From Lysobacter sp. yr284 (lineage in GTDB: Bacteria; Pseudomonadota; Gammaproteobacteria; Xanthomonadales; Xanthomonadaceae): DNA of 64,000 nt. This document shows, in pieces, positions 36,555 to 46,511 of this stretch. Location of the stretch: NCBI RefSeq assembly GCF_900107375.1, contig NZ_FNPT01000001.1:310001-374000 (forward strand), read 5' to 3'. Made by a program: the position numbers and the translations under genes. Below the pieces are notes generated by a model. It saw only the letters and a program-made list of their open reading frames with translations. It did not search any database and was not told where the DNA came from. How positions within the stretch are numbered: position 1 is the stretch's first letter; each line of letters begins with the position of its first letter.

Positions 36555-37049
36555 ATGGCCATGCCCGATCCGTTGCAGCTGAGTTCGCACTACGCCGTGG
36601 TCTCGGCGATGATCACGCCGGCGTTCTTCCTCACCGCCACCGCCTCGCTGCTGGTGTCGTCGAACAACCGCCTGGCGCGCGTGGTCGACCGCATGCGCCA
36701 GCAACTGGCGACGCTGGAGGACACCGTCGACGAGCACGCGCGGCAGTACCTGGAGGCGCGCATCATCCTGCACCGCCGGCGCGTGCGCCTGATCCTGACC
36801 TGCCTGCAGTTGCTGTACGGCGCGATGACCGCGTTCGTCGGCACCAGCCTGGCCATCGGCATCGACCAGTTCGCCGACTACCGCCTGCGCGGCGTGCCGA
36901 CCGCGCTGGCGATGTGCGGCGTGCTGCTGGTGCTGGCCGCCTGCATCAACATGGGCCGCGAAGCGCGCATGAGCGTGAGCATGCTCGACGCCGAAGTGAA
37001 GCGCGAGTTCGATCGCGACAACGGGCGCAGGAAACGCGAGCGCGACTGA
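36555..37049 (+). CDS. DUF2721 family membrane protein, second copy
   Basis: This 164-residue paralogue of the previous gene shares Pro-Ala-Phe-Phe-Leu-Thr-Ala-Thr-Ala-Ser-Leu-Leu and Asn-Asn-Arg-Leu-Ala-Arg-Val-Val-Asp-Arg, with the same three-segment topology. Its C terminus is very basic. ATG at 36555 or 36561 are both possible. The two are tandem duplicates separated by a family B repeat; they may form a hetero-oligomer (inference). Confidence 0.85.
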   Translation: MAMPDPLQLSSHYAVVSAMITPAFFLTATASLLVSSNNRLARVVDRMRQQLATLEDTVDEHARQYLEARIILHRRRVRLILTCLQLLYGAMTAFVGTSLAIGIDQFADYRLRGVPTALAMCGVLLVLAACINMGREARMSVSMLDAEVKREFDRDNGRRKRERD

Positions 37050-37804
37050 CCGGCAACGCGCGCCGCTTCGCGGCGACTCGGCATTGCATCACAAAGCGCG
37101 ATCGCGCCGGCGCCTTCGCGACGACCGCCGGCATGCGCACGCTTCATGCGCGCATGCGCAGGGCCGGGGCCCGTATCGCCACATCGCCGGCGCAGCGACG
37201 CGGCAGGCGATCCGCAGGCGATCCGCGGGCGATGAGCGCGAGCCGATCGACGCAGGTTTTCTGCCGCGCCCGCGCCGCGCATTGCGCATGCGCCCCGCTC
37301 CCGCCGGCGCAAGCGTATACGCGATACGGCCGCATCGGCGGCCACGCGCAGGACGCCGCCGTGTGTCGGCCAGCACATGCTGGGTAAGCCTTCCGCACAG
37401 TTCGCAAGGTTCGCCGGCGAGCGTGCGGCGACCGCGAATTCTTCTGCGACTGCACGCACGAACCGTCGGCGCGCGCTGCCGATAAGCTGCGCCCACGACC
37501 GGCCTGCAACCTGCGCTTGCGCGTGGCGCGCCGACCTTCCCGCCTCACGCGCGCAGCGCATCGGATCCACGGCAACCACCCGCACGCCACACCGTCGGTA
37601 CGCCGGCCACGTTCGCAGACGCGCTCGCCGCGCCGCTGCGCAGGCCACGAACGCGTTGTGCGACAAAAAACGATGCCGCTATCTTCGGGCCGCCGTCCGG
37701 CCGTCGATGCGCATCGGGCAAGGAGCGCCCGCCGCATCGCCCGCGCCAATGCGCGGCTGCGGCCCGAACCGCCTTCATCAACGCGCTCCAGGGGAATGAA
37801 TCCG
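37050..37804. other. 750-bp intergenic region without a supported gene
   Basis: Open frames occur in several phases but look like GC-driven noise, rich in Arg and Ala with no ribosome sites. A short run of GGCGATCCGC-like decamers (37205-37235) is present. It probably contains the promoter of the downstream receptor gene. Confidence 0.5.
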
Positions 37805-38941
37805 ATGTTTCTTCACTCGTTGCGGGTGCGCCTGCTGCTGCCCGTGCTGGCGCTGGTGCTGGTCGCGGTGACCGCATTGACCGTCGCGCTCGCCCTGGTC
37901 CAGGCGCGCCACGTGCGCGACGACGCCGCCCAGTCGATCGAACGCCGCACCCTGGCGCTGCAGAGCCTGTTCGGCGTCACCCGTTCGGTCATGCTCGAGC
38001 GCACCCACGACGCCATGCGCCTGCTGCGCAGCGAAGGCCGCCGGCTCGGCGCGGCCAGCCTGGGCGGGCGCGTCGTCGTCGGCGGGCGCATCGCCAACGA
38101 CCTGGTGCTCGGCGGGGTGTCGCAGGCCAACAACTTCGCCCTGGTCGACAGCGTCACCGCCATCGCCCAAGGCACCGCGACCTTGTTCGCGCGCGACGGC
38201 GAGGACTTCGTCCGCGTCGCCACCAACGTGCGCAAGGACGACGGCAGCCGCGCCATCGGCACCCAGCTCGATCCGCTCGGCCAGGTGATCCCGCACATGC
38301 GCAAGGGCGAAAACTTCTACGGCGTGGTCGACATCCTCGGCACGCCCTACGTCACCGGCTACGAGCCGATCTTCGCCGACGCCGACGGCCGGCGCCCGAT
38401 CGGCGTGTGGTACGTGGGCTACAAGACCGACCTGCAGGCGCTGTCGGAGGTCGTCGACGCCAGCCAGGTGCTCGACTCGGGTTTCATCGCGGTGTTCGAC
38501 GGCAAGGACACGCTGCGCTTCTACTCCAAGACCGGCGCCACCACCGACCCTGCGCAAATCGTCCGCATCGCCGAGCAGGCCCCGGACGGTTGGGTGGTCA
38601 GTCGGCAGGAGGTGCCGAACTGGGGCTTCACCCTGGTCTCGGCCTATCCCAAGAGCGACGTGGACAAGGCGATCGCGCGCCAGTCGCTGTGGATCGGCGG
38701 TATCGGCCTGCTGGTGTGCGCGTTGATCCTGGGCCTGCAATGGGGCCTGATCTGGAGCCGCGTGCTCAAGCCGATCCAGCGCCTGACCACGGTCGCCGAG
38801 GAGCTGAGCGTGGGCCAGTGGGGCCACGCCATCGAGGAAACCGAACTCAAGGACGAGATCGGCAAGCTCGCCCGCGCCATCTCGCGCCTGTCCTACAGCG
38901 TGCGCGTGGCGATGGAGCGGTTGGCCAAGCTCTCGCGCTGA
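37805..38941 (+). CDS. Cache-HAMP membrane sensor lacking an output domain
   Basis: This 378-residue protein has one N-terminal membrane helix (about 8-30), a periplasmic Cache-type sensor (about 35-290, with Tyr-Val-Thr-Gly-Tyr-Glu-Pro-Ile and Pro-Ile-Gly-Val-Trp-Tyr-Val-Gly-Tyr-Lys), a second helix (about 295-318) and a HAMP domain (about 320-372). The chain stops there: no MCP, kinase or cyclase domain follows. AGGGGA is well spaced for ATG 37805 and too close for the ATG at 37796, which would add three residues. Output probably runs through a partner such as the next gene product (inference). Confidence 0.85.
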   Translation: MFLHSLRVRLLLPVLALVLVAVTALTVALALVQARHVRDDAAQSIERRTLALQSLFGVTRSVMLERTHDAMRLLRSEGRRLGAASLGGRVVVGGRIANDLVLGGVSQANNFALVDSVTAIAQGTATLFARDGEDFVRVATNVRKDDGSRAIGTQLDPLGQVIPHMRKGENFYGVVDILGTPYVTGYEPIFADADGRRPIGVWYVGYKTDLQALSEVVDASQVLDSGFIAVFDGKDTLRFYSKTGATTDPAQIVRIAEQAPDGWVVSRQEVPNWGFTLVSAYPKSDVDKAIARQSLWIGGIGLLVCALILGLQWGLIWSRVLKPIQRLTTVAEELSVGQWGHAIEETELKDEIGKLARAISRLSYSVRVAMERLAKLSR

Positions 38942-38999
38942 TCCGCTCTTGCGCCGATCCGCTCCGCCCCGCCCCCGACAGCGCCCCAGGAAGCGTCGC

Positions 39000-39641
39000 A
39001 TGAGCAATGAGTTCCGACCGCTGGTGCAGGTGCTGCGCGAGCTCAAGACGCTGGCGCACAAGCGCGTCTCGGGCTTCGCCTACATCGTCACCGAAGACAA
39101 CCATTCCTGCATCGTGCGCGTGCACCAGGGCCAGGTGCAGGAAGTGGTGTACCGGATGCTGCGCAACGAAGAGGCGGTGCAGCGCCTGTCGATGGTGGCC
39201 GCGGCCAGGGTGCGCTTCGAGAACAGCGGCGTCGCCGCGCTGCCGGCCGGGCGCGCGCCGTTGAGCGAAGGCTCGGTGGAGTGGCTGCTCGGCGGGTTCG
39301 AACACGACCTGGGCGGCCAGCGGTATCAATACGCGCCGCCTTCGATGCCCGCGTCGGCGCCACGAGCGAACGGCGCAGGCGCAGGCGCGGCGCCCGCACC
39401 CGCGGCGCTGGCGGGCGCGGCGCCGGCGGGCGCGGCCAACCCGCGCGCGCGCCAGGCGCTGGAGCAGGTCGCGCTGAGCTATCTGGGGCCGATCGCCGGC
39501 CTGCTGTGCCAGGAAGCCCTGGACGCCAGCGGCGGCGATCCGCACAAGGCCATCGCGCAACTGGCCGGGCAGTTGTATTCGCAGCAGGAGGCGCAGCGCT
39601 TCAGCGAGCAGGCGCGCACGGCGCTGGCGGCGTTGCGCTGA
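39000..39641 (+). CDS. DUF8082-like two-domain cytosolic protein
   Basis: This 213-residue protein has an N-terminal domain of about 95 residues (Val-Leu-Arg-Glu-Leu...Gly-Phe-Ala-Tyr-Ile-Val) resembling DUF4388-type sensory modules, an Ala/Pro-rich linker, and a C-terminal helical domain with Tyr-Leu-Gly-Pro-Ile-Ala-Gly-Leu-Leu resembling the Gly-Pro-Ile-Ala core of DUF8082. GGAAG precedes the ATG. It lies 58 bases after the Cache-HAMP receptor gene, on the same strand. The domain names are assigned from memory of the patterns and need a profile search. Confidence 0.6.
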   Translation: MSNEFRPLVQVLRELKTLAHKRVSGFAYIVTEDNHSCIVRVHQGQVQEVVYRMLRNEEAVQRLSMVAAARVRFENSGVAALPAGRAPLSEGSVEWLLGGFEHDLGGQRYQYAPPSMPASAPRANGAGAGAAPAPAALAGAAPAGAANPRARQALEQVALSYLGPIAGLLCQEALDASGGDPHKAIAQLAGQLYSQQEAQRFSEQARTALAALR

Positions 39642-39689
39642 CGGGCGCGGGCGCGCGGGCGCGGCGCGGGTTTCGTCGTCGTCGGAATG

Positions 39690-39772
39690 TCGCGGTCGCG
39701 ACTCGCGTCGCTCCTACAGGGCGAGGCCGCGGCAACGTCCTGCCTGCAGGAGCGACGCGAGTCGCGACCGCG
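39690..39772. repeat. Family A REP pair, divergent orientation
   Basis: Here the GTAG/GCAG ends face each other: CGCTCCTACAGG at about 39709-39720 and CCTGCAGGAGCG at 39744-39755, each with a GACTCGCGTC-type stem outward. Other family A pairs have GTAG at the outer ends. Confidence 0.75.
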
Positions 39773-39811
39773 GAGCCTGCCGATCGCCGCGAACCCGCAA
39801 ACCCGCCCCGC

Positions 39812-41038
<1,227 letters not shown>

Positions 41039-41050
41039 TCAACGAATTTA

Positions 41051-41064
41051 ATATCGATCGTTAT
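41051..41064. promoter_or_regulatory. Candidate TetR operator
   Basis: ATATCGATCGTTAT is palindromic at 12 of 14 positions and lies in the divergent DUF1993/TetR region, overlapping the TetR start codon. It resembles other TetR-family operators with a CGATCG centre. Confidence 0.5.
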
Positions 41065-41794
41065 GAAATTCGGCGTTGCAAATCCGGAACCGTCCGGCGA
41101 CGCGGGACTGGCCGCCTCGTCGCCCGATCCGGCGACCGGCGCGGACGCCGGCGCTGCAGCCGGCGCTGCAGCCGGCGCCGCCGCGGCCAAGCCGCGCCGC
41201 CCGCGTGGCCGCCCGCGCGGCTTCGATCGCGACCAGGCCCTGGAAACCGCGATGCGGATGTTCTGGCAACGCGGCTTCGAAGCGACCTCGATGAGCGAGC
41301 TGACCGCCGCCATCGGCGTCGCCGCGCCCAGCCTCTACGCCGCCTTCGGCAGCAAGGACGACCTGTTCCGCGCCGCCCTGCAACGCTACCTGGAGCAGTT
41401 CCGGCGCGGACACGGCAGCGTGCTGGCGGCGCCCGGGCTGCCGGCGCGCGAGGCGTTCGCGCGCCTGTTCGACGCCCTCGCCGAGGGCTTCGCCGCCTGC
41501 CCGACCCGCTCGGGCTGCATGCTGGTCGCCGCCGAGACCGGCGGCCTCGGCGGCGCGGCGCACCTGCGCGAGGAACTCGGCGCCCACCGCGCCGGCGTCG
41601 AGGCCGGCTTCCGCGCGCGCATCCAGCGCGGCCAGCGCGAAGGCGACGTGCCCGCCGGTGCGGATGCGGCCGCGCTGGCCAAGTTCCTGTCGACGGTGGT
41701 GCAAGGCCTGTCGATCCAGGCCCGCGACGGCGCCGACGCGGCGCAGTTGCGCGAGGTGCTGCGCACCGCCCTGCGCGCCTGGCCGGCGGCGTAG
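41063..41794 (+). CDS. TetR/AcrR family transcriptional regulator
   Basis: This 243-residue protein has an Ala/Gly-rich leader of about 45 residues, then Arg-Gly-Arg-Pro-Arg-Gly-Phe-Asp-Arg and a TetR helix-turn-helix (about 52-98, with Thr-Ser-Met-Ser-Glu-Leu...Pro-Ser-Leu-Tyr-Ala-Ala-Phe-Gly-Ser-Lys). A ligand-binding domain follows. The leader contains a GCTGCAGCCGGC tandem repeat and may not be translated, but no better ATG is visible. It likely controls itself and the divergent DUF1993 gene. Confidence 0.88.
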   Translation: MKFGVANPEPSGDAGLAASSPDPATGADAGAAAGAAAGAAAAKPRRPRGRPRGFDRDQALETAMRMFWQRGFEATSMSELTAAIGVAAPSLYAAFGSKDDLFRAALQRYLEQFRRGHGSVLAAPGLPAREAFARLFDALAEGFAACPTRSGCMLVAAETGGLGGAAHLREELGAHRAGVEAGFRARIQRGQREGDVPAGADAAALAKFLSTVVQGLSIQARDGADAAQLREVLRTALRAWPAA

Positions 41795-41801
41795 ATCGCG
41801 C

Positions 41802-42035
41802 TTACGGCTGCAGATAGGGCTGCTGGGCGAACCCGACGAAGCCGCGGCGCGCCGCCGCGCGCGAAGCCGACGTCGCCGGCGGCCGCAGCGCGGCGCAGTG
41901 CGCGCTCGCCGGCATCGACAGCGCGCGCGGCGGCGCCATCGCCGCAGCCGCGGGCGGCTCGTGCCGGGCCGCGGCGATCGACAGCAGATGCGGCAGGGCC
42001 AGCAATGCGGCGGCCACGGGCAGATATCGCTCCAT
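41802..42035 (-). CDS. Small secreted Ala-rich protein
   Basis: This 77-residue protein has a signal-like start (Met-Glu-Arg-Tyr-Leu-Pro then a Leu/Ala run) and an Ala/Pro/Arg-rich remainder ending Gln-Gln-Pro-Tyr-Leu-Gln-Pro. AGGAGAA lies six bases before the ATG, which is the best argument that it is real. It is convergent with the TetR gene. No family is recognised. Confidence 0.5.
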   Translation of the reverse strand: MERYLPVAAALLALPHLLSIAAARHEPPAAAAMAPPRALSMPASAHCAALRPPATSASRAAARRGFVGFAQQPYLQP

Positions 42036-42443
42036 GCGTTTCTCCTGATCGGATTCGGATCGCCGGCCGCGGGGGATGGTTTCGGCCGGCTTCGATACGA
42101 CGACGAACCGCAAGGCGCTGGATCGACATCGCCGCGGCGGCGGGCGCGCGATGCGCCGCGGCCGTCCGTGTGCCCATAGGCTACGGACCATTGCGGCCTG
42201 GAATTGTCCTAATTACGGCAATTGGCGCCGGCTGCGGCGATGGAGCGCAGGCTCGCGGCAGTGACGGCGGCGGCAACGGGCGCGTGCGGCCCGCACTCGC
42301 CGGCCAGCCGCGCAAGCGCGCGCCTCAGGCGGCGCGATGCGCAGGATGCGGGAACGCGCGACGGCATCGCCGCGCCGGCGCGGCCTCGCGCCGCGCCCGA
42401 CGGCAAGGGGGCCGGTCGCCGCCCCCTTGCCGCGATACCGGGG
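42036..42443. other. Intergenic stretch with hairpin and low-GC patch
   Basis: No gene is supported. It contains an AT-rich inverted repeat AATTG/CAATT (42202-42223), which may mark a promoter, and the hairpin at 42401-42432. Confidence 0.4.
42401..42432 (-). terminator. GC-rich hairpin downstream of the Cys-rich peptide gene
   Basis: CGGCAAGGGGGC (42401-42412) pairs perfectly with GCCCCCTTGCCG (42421-42432) around an eight-base loop, 11 bases past the peptide stop. There is no T run, so it may stabilise the mRNA rather than terminate it. Confidence 0.55.
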
Positions 42444-42602
42444 TCAACAGCCCGGCGTGCAGATCGCCCAGCAACGCGAATCGGGCTGGCTCTCGTCGCA
42501 GCTGCTGCAGCACGGCCGCGCGAACGCGGACAGGCTGACGGTCAGGCCGAACGCGAACGCACAGCAGGTCAGGAACAGCTTGGCGCGGGACATCCTCTTC
42601 AT
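42444..42602 (-). CDS. Secreted six-cysteine mini-protein
   Basis: This 52-residue protein has a signal peptide (Met-Lys-Arg, hydrophobic run, cleavage likely after Ser-Ala-Phe-Ala). The mature peptide of about 24 residues has six cysteines in the pattern CC-x2-C-x8-C-x3-C-x3-C. AGGAG lies six bases before the ATG, and a strong hairpin follows the stop. The density of cysteines predicts three disulfides or metal binding. Antimicrobial or toxin-like activity is possible, but no family is recognised. Confidence 0.65.
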   Translation of the reverse strand: MKRMSRAKLFLTCCAFAFGLTVSLSAFARPCCSSCDESQPDSRCWAICTPGC

Positions 42603-43302
42603 GACGCACTCCTGTCTTCGGTGGCGAAGGCCGTGCGCGCGCATCCGGCGGCGCGCGGCGCGGACGCCGGCGGCGCAGGCCGTCCGGCAGCGGAACCGCG
42701 GCTCCGTCCGCGGCACGGCATCGCCGCCGCGAGGGCGTGCGATACGGTTGGTCGCGGCGGGGCGCGCGAGGTCGTGGAGCACGCCATTACGCCGGAGCGG
42801 CGCGTCGCCGCCGCACCCGCAGCTCGCAGGCGGGTGCGCGAACGAGGGCATCGGTACCGCGCGCTGGCGCACATGCGGGGCCTCCGGCGCCGCGGCGCAG
42901 ACAGCTGCGCGCGGGCGAAGCCGCACCGTAACCGCCGCGCCCGCGCGGTAACGCGCCGCATATCACACAACGCGACGGCGGCCCGGCCGCTGCGCGGGCG
43001 CGCGCCGCCGCGCTCCCCACCGGCGGGCAAGCATCCGCCGCTGCGCGCACAGTTCGCGCGTTGGCCGCGGCCGGAGCCATGCCGCGTCGCACGGCATCAT
43101 GCCGCCTGGTGCGGCGACGCGGCTGCGCCGCACTGCGGCCGGCGCAGCCGCGGTCGTTCACGCCTGCGGCACCCGCCTTGCCTGCACGGCTTCGCGCTGC
43201 CGCACGGGTATCGATCTCCAGCCTTCGTGCGCGTTCGAACGCAGGCGAACAGGCATCGCCAAACCGCTTCCGGCAGCGACGCGAGCGCCGCCGCCGAACC
43301 GC
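42603..43302. other. 700-bp intergenic region without a supported gene
   Basis: Open frames in all phases are Arg/Ala-rich and lack ribosome sites. No RNA structure or repeat family of this window was recognised in it. It presumably includes the promoter of the Cys-rich peptide gene. Confidence 0.5.
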
Positions 43303-44175
43303 TCAGAACGCCAGCGCCAGCCGCGCCTGCACGCCGTCGATCTGCGGCCCCTCGCGCACGCTCAGGTCGCGGGTGTACTGCAGCTGCACCTGCACGCGCT
43401 CGTTGACCTGCTGCGCCCAGGTCAGCATGAGGTTGGTGTCGTTCTTCGACCCGAGCACGCGTTCGCCGTGCAAGCGCTCGCTGGCGCCGAAACTCTGGCG
43501 CAGGCTCACCGCGAACCGCGTCGCCGGCGTCGGGTTGTAGCTCAGGTGCGCGGTCGCGCGCAGCGTCGGGTCGCGCCGCACCCGGCTGGTGTCGTCGCGG
43601 GTATAGAACTCGGCCTGCCCCATCAGTTCCAGGCTCCAGCGCTCGGCCAGGCGGGTCATGTAGCCGCCCTGCAGTTCCAGCGCGTAGCGGTCCTCGCCGG
43701 TGATCAGCCCTTCGCCCGCGCGCGCCGAGGTCGGCAGGCTCAGGTACGCCGCCCAGGTCACGTAGCGGCCGGCGCTTTCGTCGGCGTGGGTCCACAGCGA
43801 GGAACCGACGATCAGGTTGCCCACGCCGCTGAGGCCGTCGCGATCGAAGGCATCGCGCTGGCGGTTGCCCGGCAGCACCAGTTCGAAGGTGGTGGTCTTG
43901 CCGCCGAGCGCGAAGAAGTGGACGTAGCGCGCCGCGGCCAGATCCACGCGCAGGTCGAGGTCGTCGAGCACGCGCTTGCCGTCGGCGTAGACGCGATCGC
44001 CGCGCAGGTGCTGGCCGTACAACAGCAGCACGTCCACGCCCGGCGGCGCCGGCTGGATGTCGCCGGGGTCCGGCGCGCTGATCGCCCAGGCCGCGCCGAC
44101 CGGCCATGCCAGCGCCAAGGCCAACGCGGCCGGTCCGACGCGCCGGACGCGGCGGCGGTGATTGAGATTCGACAT
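43303..44175 (-). CDS. MetA-pathway-type outer-membrane transporter
   Basis: This 290-residue protein has a signal peptide (cleavage after Ala-Ala-Trp-Ala) and alternating beta strands ending in Ala-Leu-Ala-Phe, a barrel-type C terminus. It resembles the phenol MetA-degradation transporter family (channels of aromatic degradation clusters). GGGGAGGG precedes the ATG at 44175. It is the last gene of the minus-strand cluster that starts with the glutamine-synthetase-like gene, and it may pass the pathway substrate through the outer membrane. Confidence 0.8.
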   Translation of the reverse strand: MSNLNHRRRVRRVGPAALALALAWPVGAAWAISAPDPGDIQPAPPGVDVLLLYGQHLRGDRVYADGKRVLDDLDLRVDLAAARYVHFFALGGKTTTFELVLPGNRQRDAFDRDGLSGVGNLIVGSSLWTHADESAGRYVTWAAYLSLPTSARAGEGLITGEDRYALELQGGYMTRLAERWSLELMGQAEFYTRDDTSRVRRDPTLRATAHLSYNPTPATRFAVSLRQSFGASERLHGERVLGSKNDTNLMLTWAQQVNERVQVQLQYTRDLSVREGPQIDGVQARLALAF

Positions 44176-44269
44176 GGTCTTGCCCTCCCCTAGGATTGGA
44201 ACGGCCGAATCCGGGCCGCACGGAACCGTGCGGGCGCGCGCCGGCGCCCGCGCGGCGAAGCGCTGGGAT

Positions 44270-45715
44270 TCACACGCGTTCCAGGGTCTGGCCGAGGTTG
44301 CGGTAGAACTCGGCGCGGCATTGCCGCAGCCACAGCGCATAGGCGCCGCCGGCGATGGCGACGGCGGCTACGCTGGACGGAATGATCGCGACGAAGGATT
44401 CGTTGCCGCCGGCCAGCAGCGGCAGGCTGCGCCAGATCAGCGCGATCAGCCCCGACAGCGCCAGCGCCGCGGCCAGCGGCGCGATCACGGTCCGCCACGG
44501 CTGCCGCGGCAGCGGCCGCGACAGGAAGAAGAACGGCACCGCGACGCTGGCCAGCACCTGCACGGCGAGCATCGCGATCGAGGCGATCGCCGATCCCAGC
44601 GGCAGCACCGCCGCCATCGGATCGGCGCCGAACGCGGCGAACGCCAGGATGCACGCGGCCGAAATCCCGAACTGCAGCGCGCTGGCGGTCGACGGCGTGC
44701 GCTGGCGCGGATGCACGCGCGCCAGCCAGCGCCACAGCAGGCCTTCGCGGCCCAGCGCGAACAGATAGCGCGACACCGAGTTGTGCAGGCTCAGCAGCGC
44801 CGCGAACAGGCTGGTGATCATCAGCAGGTTCATCGCCGTGGCCAACGCCGGCGACACCAGGGTGCCCGCCAGCGAGAACCAGAAATTGCCGGGATCGGCC
44901 TGGGCCGCGGCGACGACGTTGGCCGGCCCGTACGCGACCGTGACCGCCCAGGTCGCCAGCGACAGGAACACGGTGATCGCGCCGAGCGCCACGTAGGTGG
45001 CGATGGCGACGCTGCGGCGCGGGTCGCGCGCTTCTTCGGCGTAGATCGCCGTGGTCTCGAAGCCGAAATACGAGCTGGCGACGAACACCAGCGAAACGCC
45101 CAGCCCCGCGGTGAACACCTGCGAAGGCAGCAGCGGCGCCAGCGTCAGGCCCTGCGGGCCGCCGCCGTGGAACAGCACCGCGGCCACGAACACCAGCACG
45201 ATCCCGACCTCGCACGCCATCAGCATCATCAGCAGCTGGCCGCTGAATTCGATGTTGCGGTGCGCGCACACCCGCACCAGCACCGCCACCGCCAGCGCGT
45301 TGATCCACCACGGCGCGCCCGCGCCGAACCATTGCTGCTGGGCCTGTTCGAGGAAGAAGCCGATCATGCCGAAACAGGCCAGCTGGATGCCCATGTAGGC
45401 CGCCAGGGCGAGGAACGCCGCGACGATGCCGAAACCGCCGCCCAGCCCCGCGGTGACGTAGGAATAAAACGCGCCGGCATTGCCGATGTGCCGGCTCATC
45501 GCCACGAAGCCGATGCTGAAGAGCAGATACGCCAAACCGGCCAGCACGAACGCGCCGGTGGTGCCGGCGCCGTTGCCCAGCGCGATCGCCACCGGCACCG
45601 CGCCGACCAGCCCGATCAGCGGGCCATTGGTCGCGATCACAAAGAACACGATCTGCGCCCAGCCCAAGGCGTTGCCGCGCAGTTCCCCCGTTTCGGTCTT
45701 GCCGCTCACGTTCAC
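44270..45715 (-). CDS. APC-family amino acid/polyamine permease
   Basis: This protein of about 481 residues has 12 hydrophobic helices and the APC start Gly-Trp-Ala-Gln-Ile-Val-Phe-Phe-Val-Ile-Ala-x-Asn-Gly-Pro. Tyr-Phe-Gly-Phe-Glu-Thr-Thr-Ala in helix 6 matches the substrate-binding segment of the family. Start codons GTG at 45715 or 45709 are both possible. It stands where PuuP (putrescine importer) stands in Puu clusters, next to GS-like, ALDH and amidohydrolase genes. The substrate is probably an amine. Confidence 0.88.
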   Translation of the reverse strand: MNVSGKTETGELRGNALGWAQIVFFVIATNGPLIGLVGAVPVAIALGNGAGTTGAFVLAGLAYLLFSIGFVAMSRHIGNAGAFYSYVTAGLGGGFGIVAAFLALAAYMGIQLACFGMIGFFLEQAQQQWFGAGAPWWINALAVAVLVRVCAHRNIEFSGQLLMMLMACEVGIVLVFVAAVLFHGGGPQGLTLAPLLPSQVFTAGLGVSLVFVASSYFGFETTAIYAEEARDPRRSVAIATYVALGAITVFLSLATWAVTVAYGPANVVAAAQADPGNFWFSLAGTLVSPALATAMNLLMITSLFAALLSLHNSVSRYLFALGREGLLWRWLARVHPRQRTPSTASALQFGISAACILAFAAFGADPMAAVLPLGSAIASIAMLAVQVLASVAVPFFFLSRPLPRQPWRTVIAPLAAALALSGLIALIWRSLPLLAGGNESFVAIIPSSVAAVAIAGGAYALWLRQCRAEFYRNLGQTLERV

Positions 45716-45749
45716 CCCCAATTGCCGAAATTGCGGCCGCGCACCGCGT

Positions 45750-46511
45750 TCACAGCGCGCAGCCGATCGCATCGCCCACGATCCGCGTCCATGCCGCGAC
45801 GCCCCCGTCCTCGCCCAACAAGTCCTGGCGCACTTCGATCGCCAGCCGGCGCAGCCCGAACGGCCGCGCATGGCGCTCGACCGTGTAGCCGTGCAGCCGG
45901 CGGCCGTCGTACGGCGCGTTGTCGCCGACCGGCGCCACCTCGCGGCGCAGCGCCGCCACTACCTGCGCCGCCGGCTCCGGCCGGTCCCAGATCACCGCCA
46001 CCGGCGGCCGCGCGACGCCGTCGAGCGAGGCCGCGTAGCTGTGCACGGCCACCAGCAGCGGCGCGATGCCGGCGCGGCGTTTGGCCGCGACGGTCTCGCC
46101 GACCAGCGCGTGGAACGGCTCGAACACCAGCGCGGCGCGCGCGTGCCGGCCGTCGGCCGACAGCCCGGCGTTGCCGGGGATCGCGGTGCCGTCGGACACC
46201 GGCGCGATCCAGTCGGCCTCGAACGGCGCGCGGTTGCAGTCGACGAACAGGCGGCTGGTGGTGCACAGCACCGCCGGCGCATCCAGATGCAGGGCCAGGC
46301 CGCGGGTCAGTTCGGCCGCGCCGATGTCCACGGCGATGTGCCGGGCCAGTTCGCGCGGACTGCAGCCCAGATCGGCATAGCCCGGCGGAATGCGGTTGGA
46401 AGCGTGCTCGCACACCAGCACCAGCGGCGCGGCGCCGGCGGGGTTGAACACTTCGCCGGCCGGCCAGTGCGGATCGGCGCCGGCCAAGACGACGGACGCG
46501 GGCGCGCTCAA
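45750..46511 (-). CDS. N-formylglutamate amidohydrolase family protein
   Basis: This 253-residue protein has Cys-Glu-His-Ala-Ser-Asn-Arg-Ile-Pro near residue 37, Asp-Cys-Asn-Arg and Ala-Val-His-Ser-Tyr, typical of the FGase/HutG fold. The TTG at 46511 overlaps the ALDH stop (TTGA), which supports this start. FGases hydrolyse N-formylglutamate in histidine breakdown, but no hut genes are here. In this cluster it could instead hydrolyse a gamma-glutamyl or N-acyl intermediate, taking the place of PuuD (inference). Confidence 0.88.
   Translation of the reverse strand: MSAPASVVLAGADPHWPAGEVFNPAGAAPLVLVCEHASNRIPPGYADLGCSPRELARHIAVDIGAAELTRGLALHLDAPAVLCTTSRLFVDCNRAPFEADWIAPVSDGTAIPGNAGLSADGRHARAALVFEPFHALVGETVAAKRRAGIAPLLVAVHSYAASLDGVARPPVAVIWDRPEPAAQVVAALRREVAPVGDNAPYDGRRLHGYTVERHARPFGLRRLAIEVRQDLLGEDGGVAAWTRIVGDAIGCAL

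Noticed and set aside
45750-46511. Assignment of the FGase-family gene to histidine utilisation (hutG)
   Set aside because: No hutH, hutU, hutI or hutC lies nearby. The operon context is amine oxidation and gamma-glutamylation instead.
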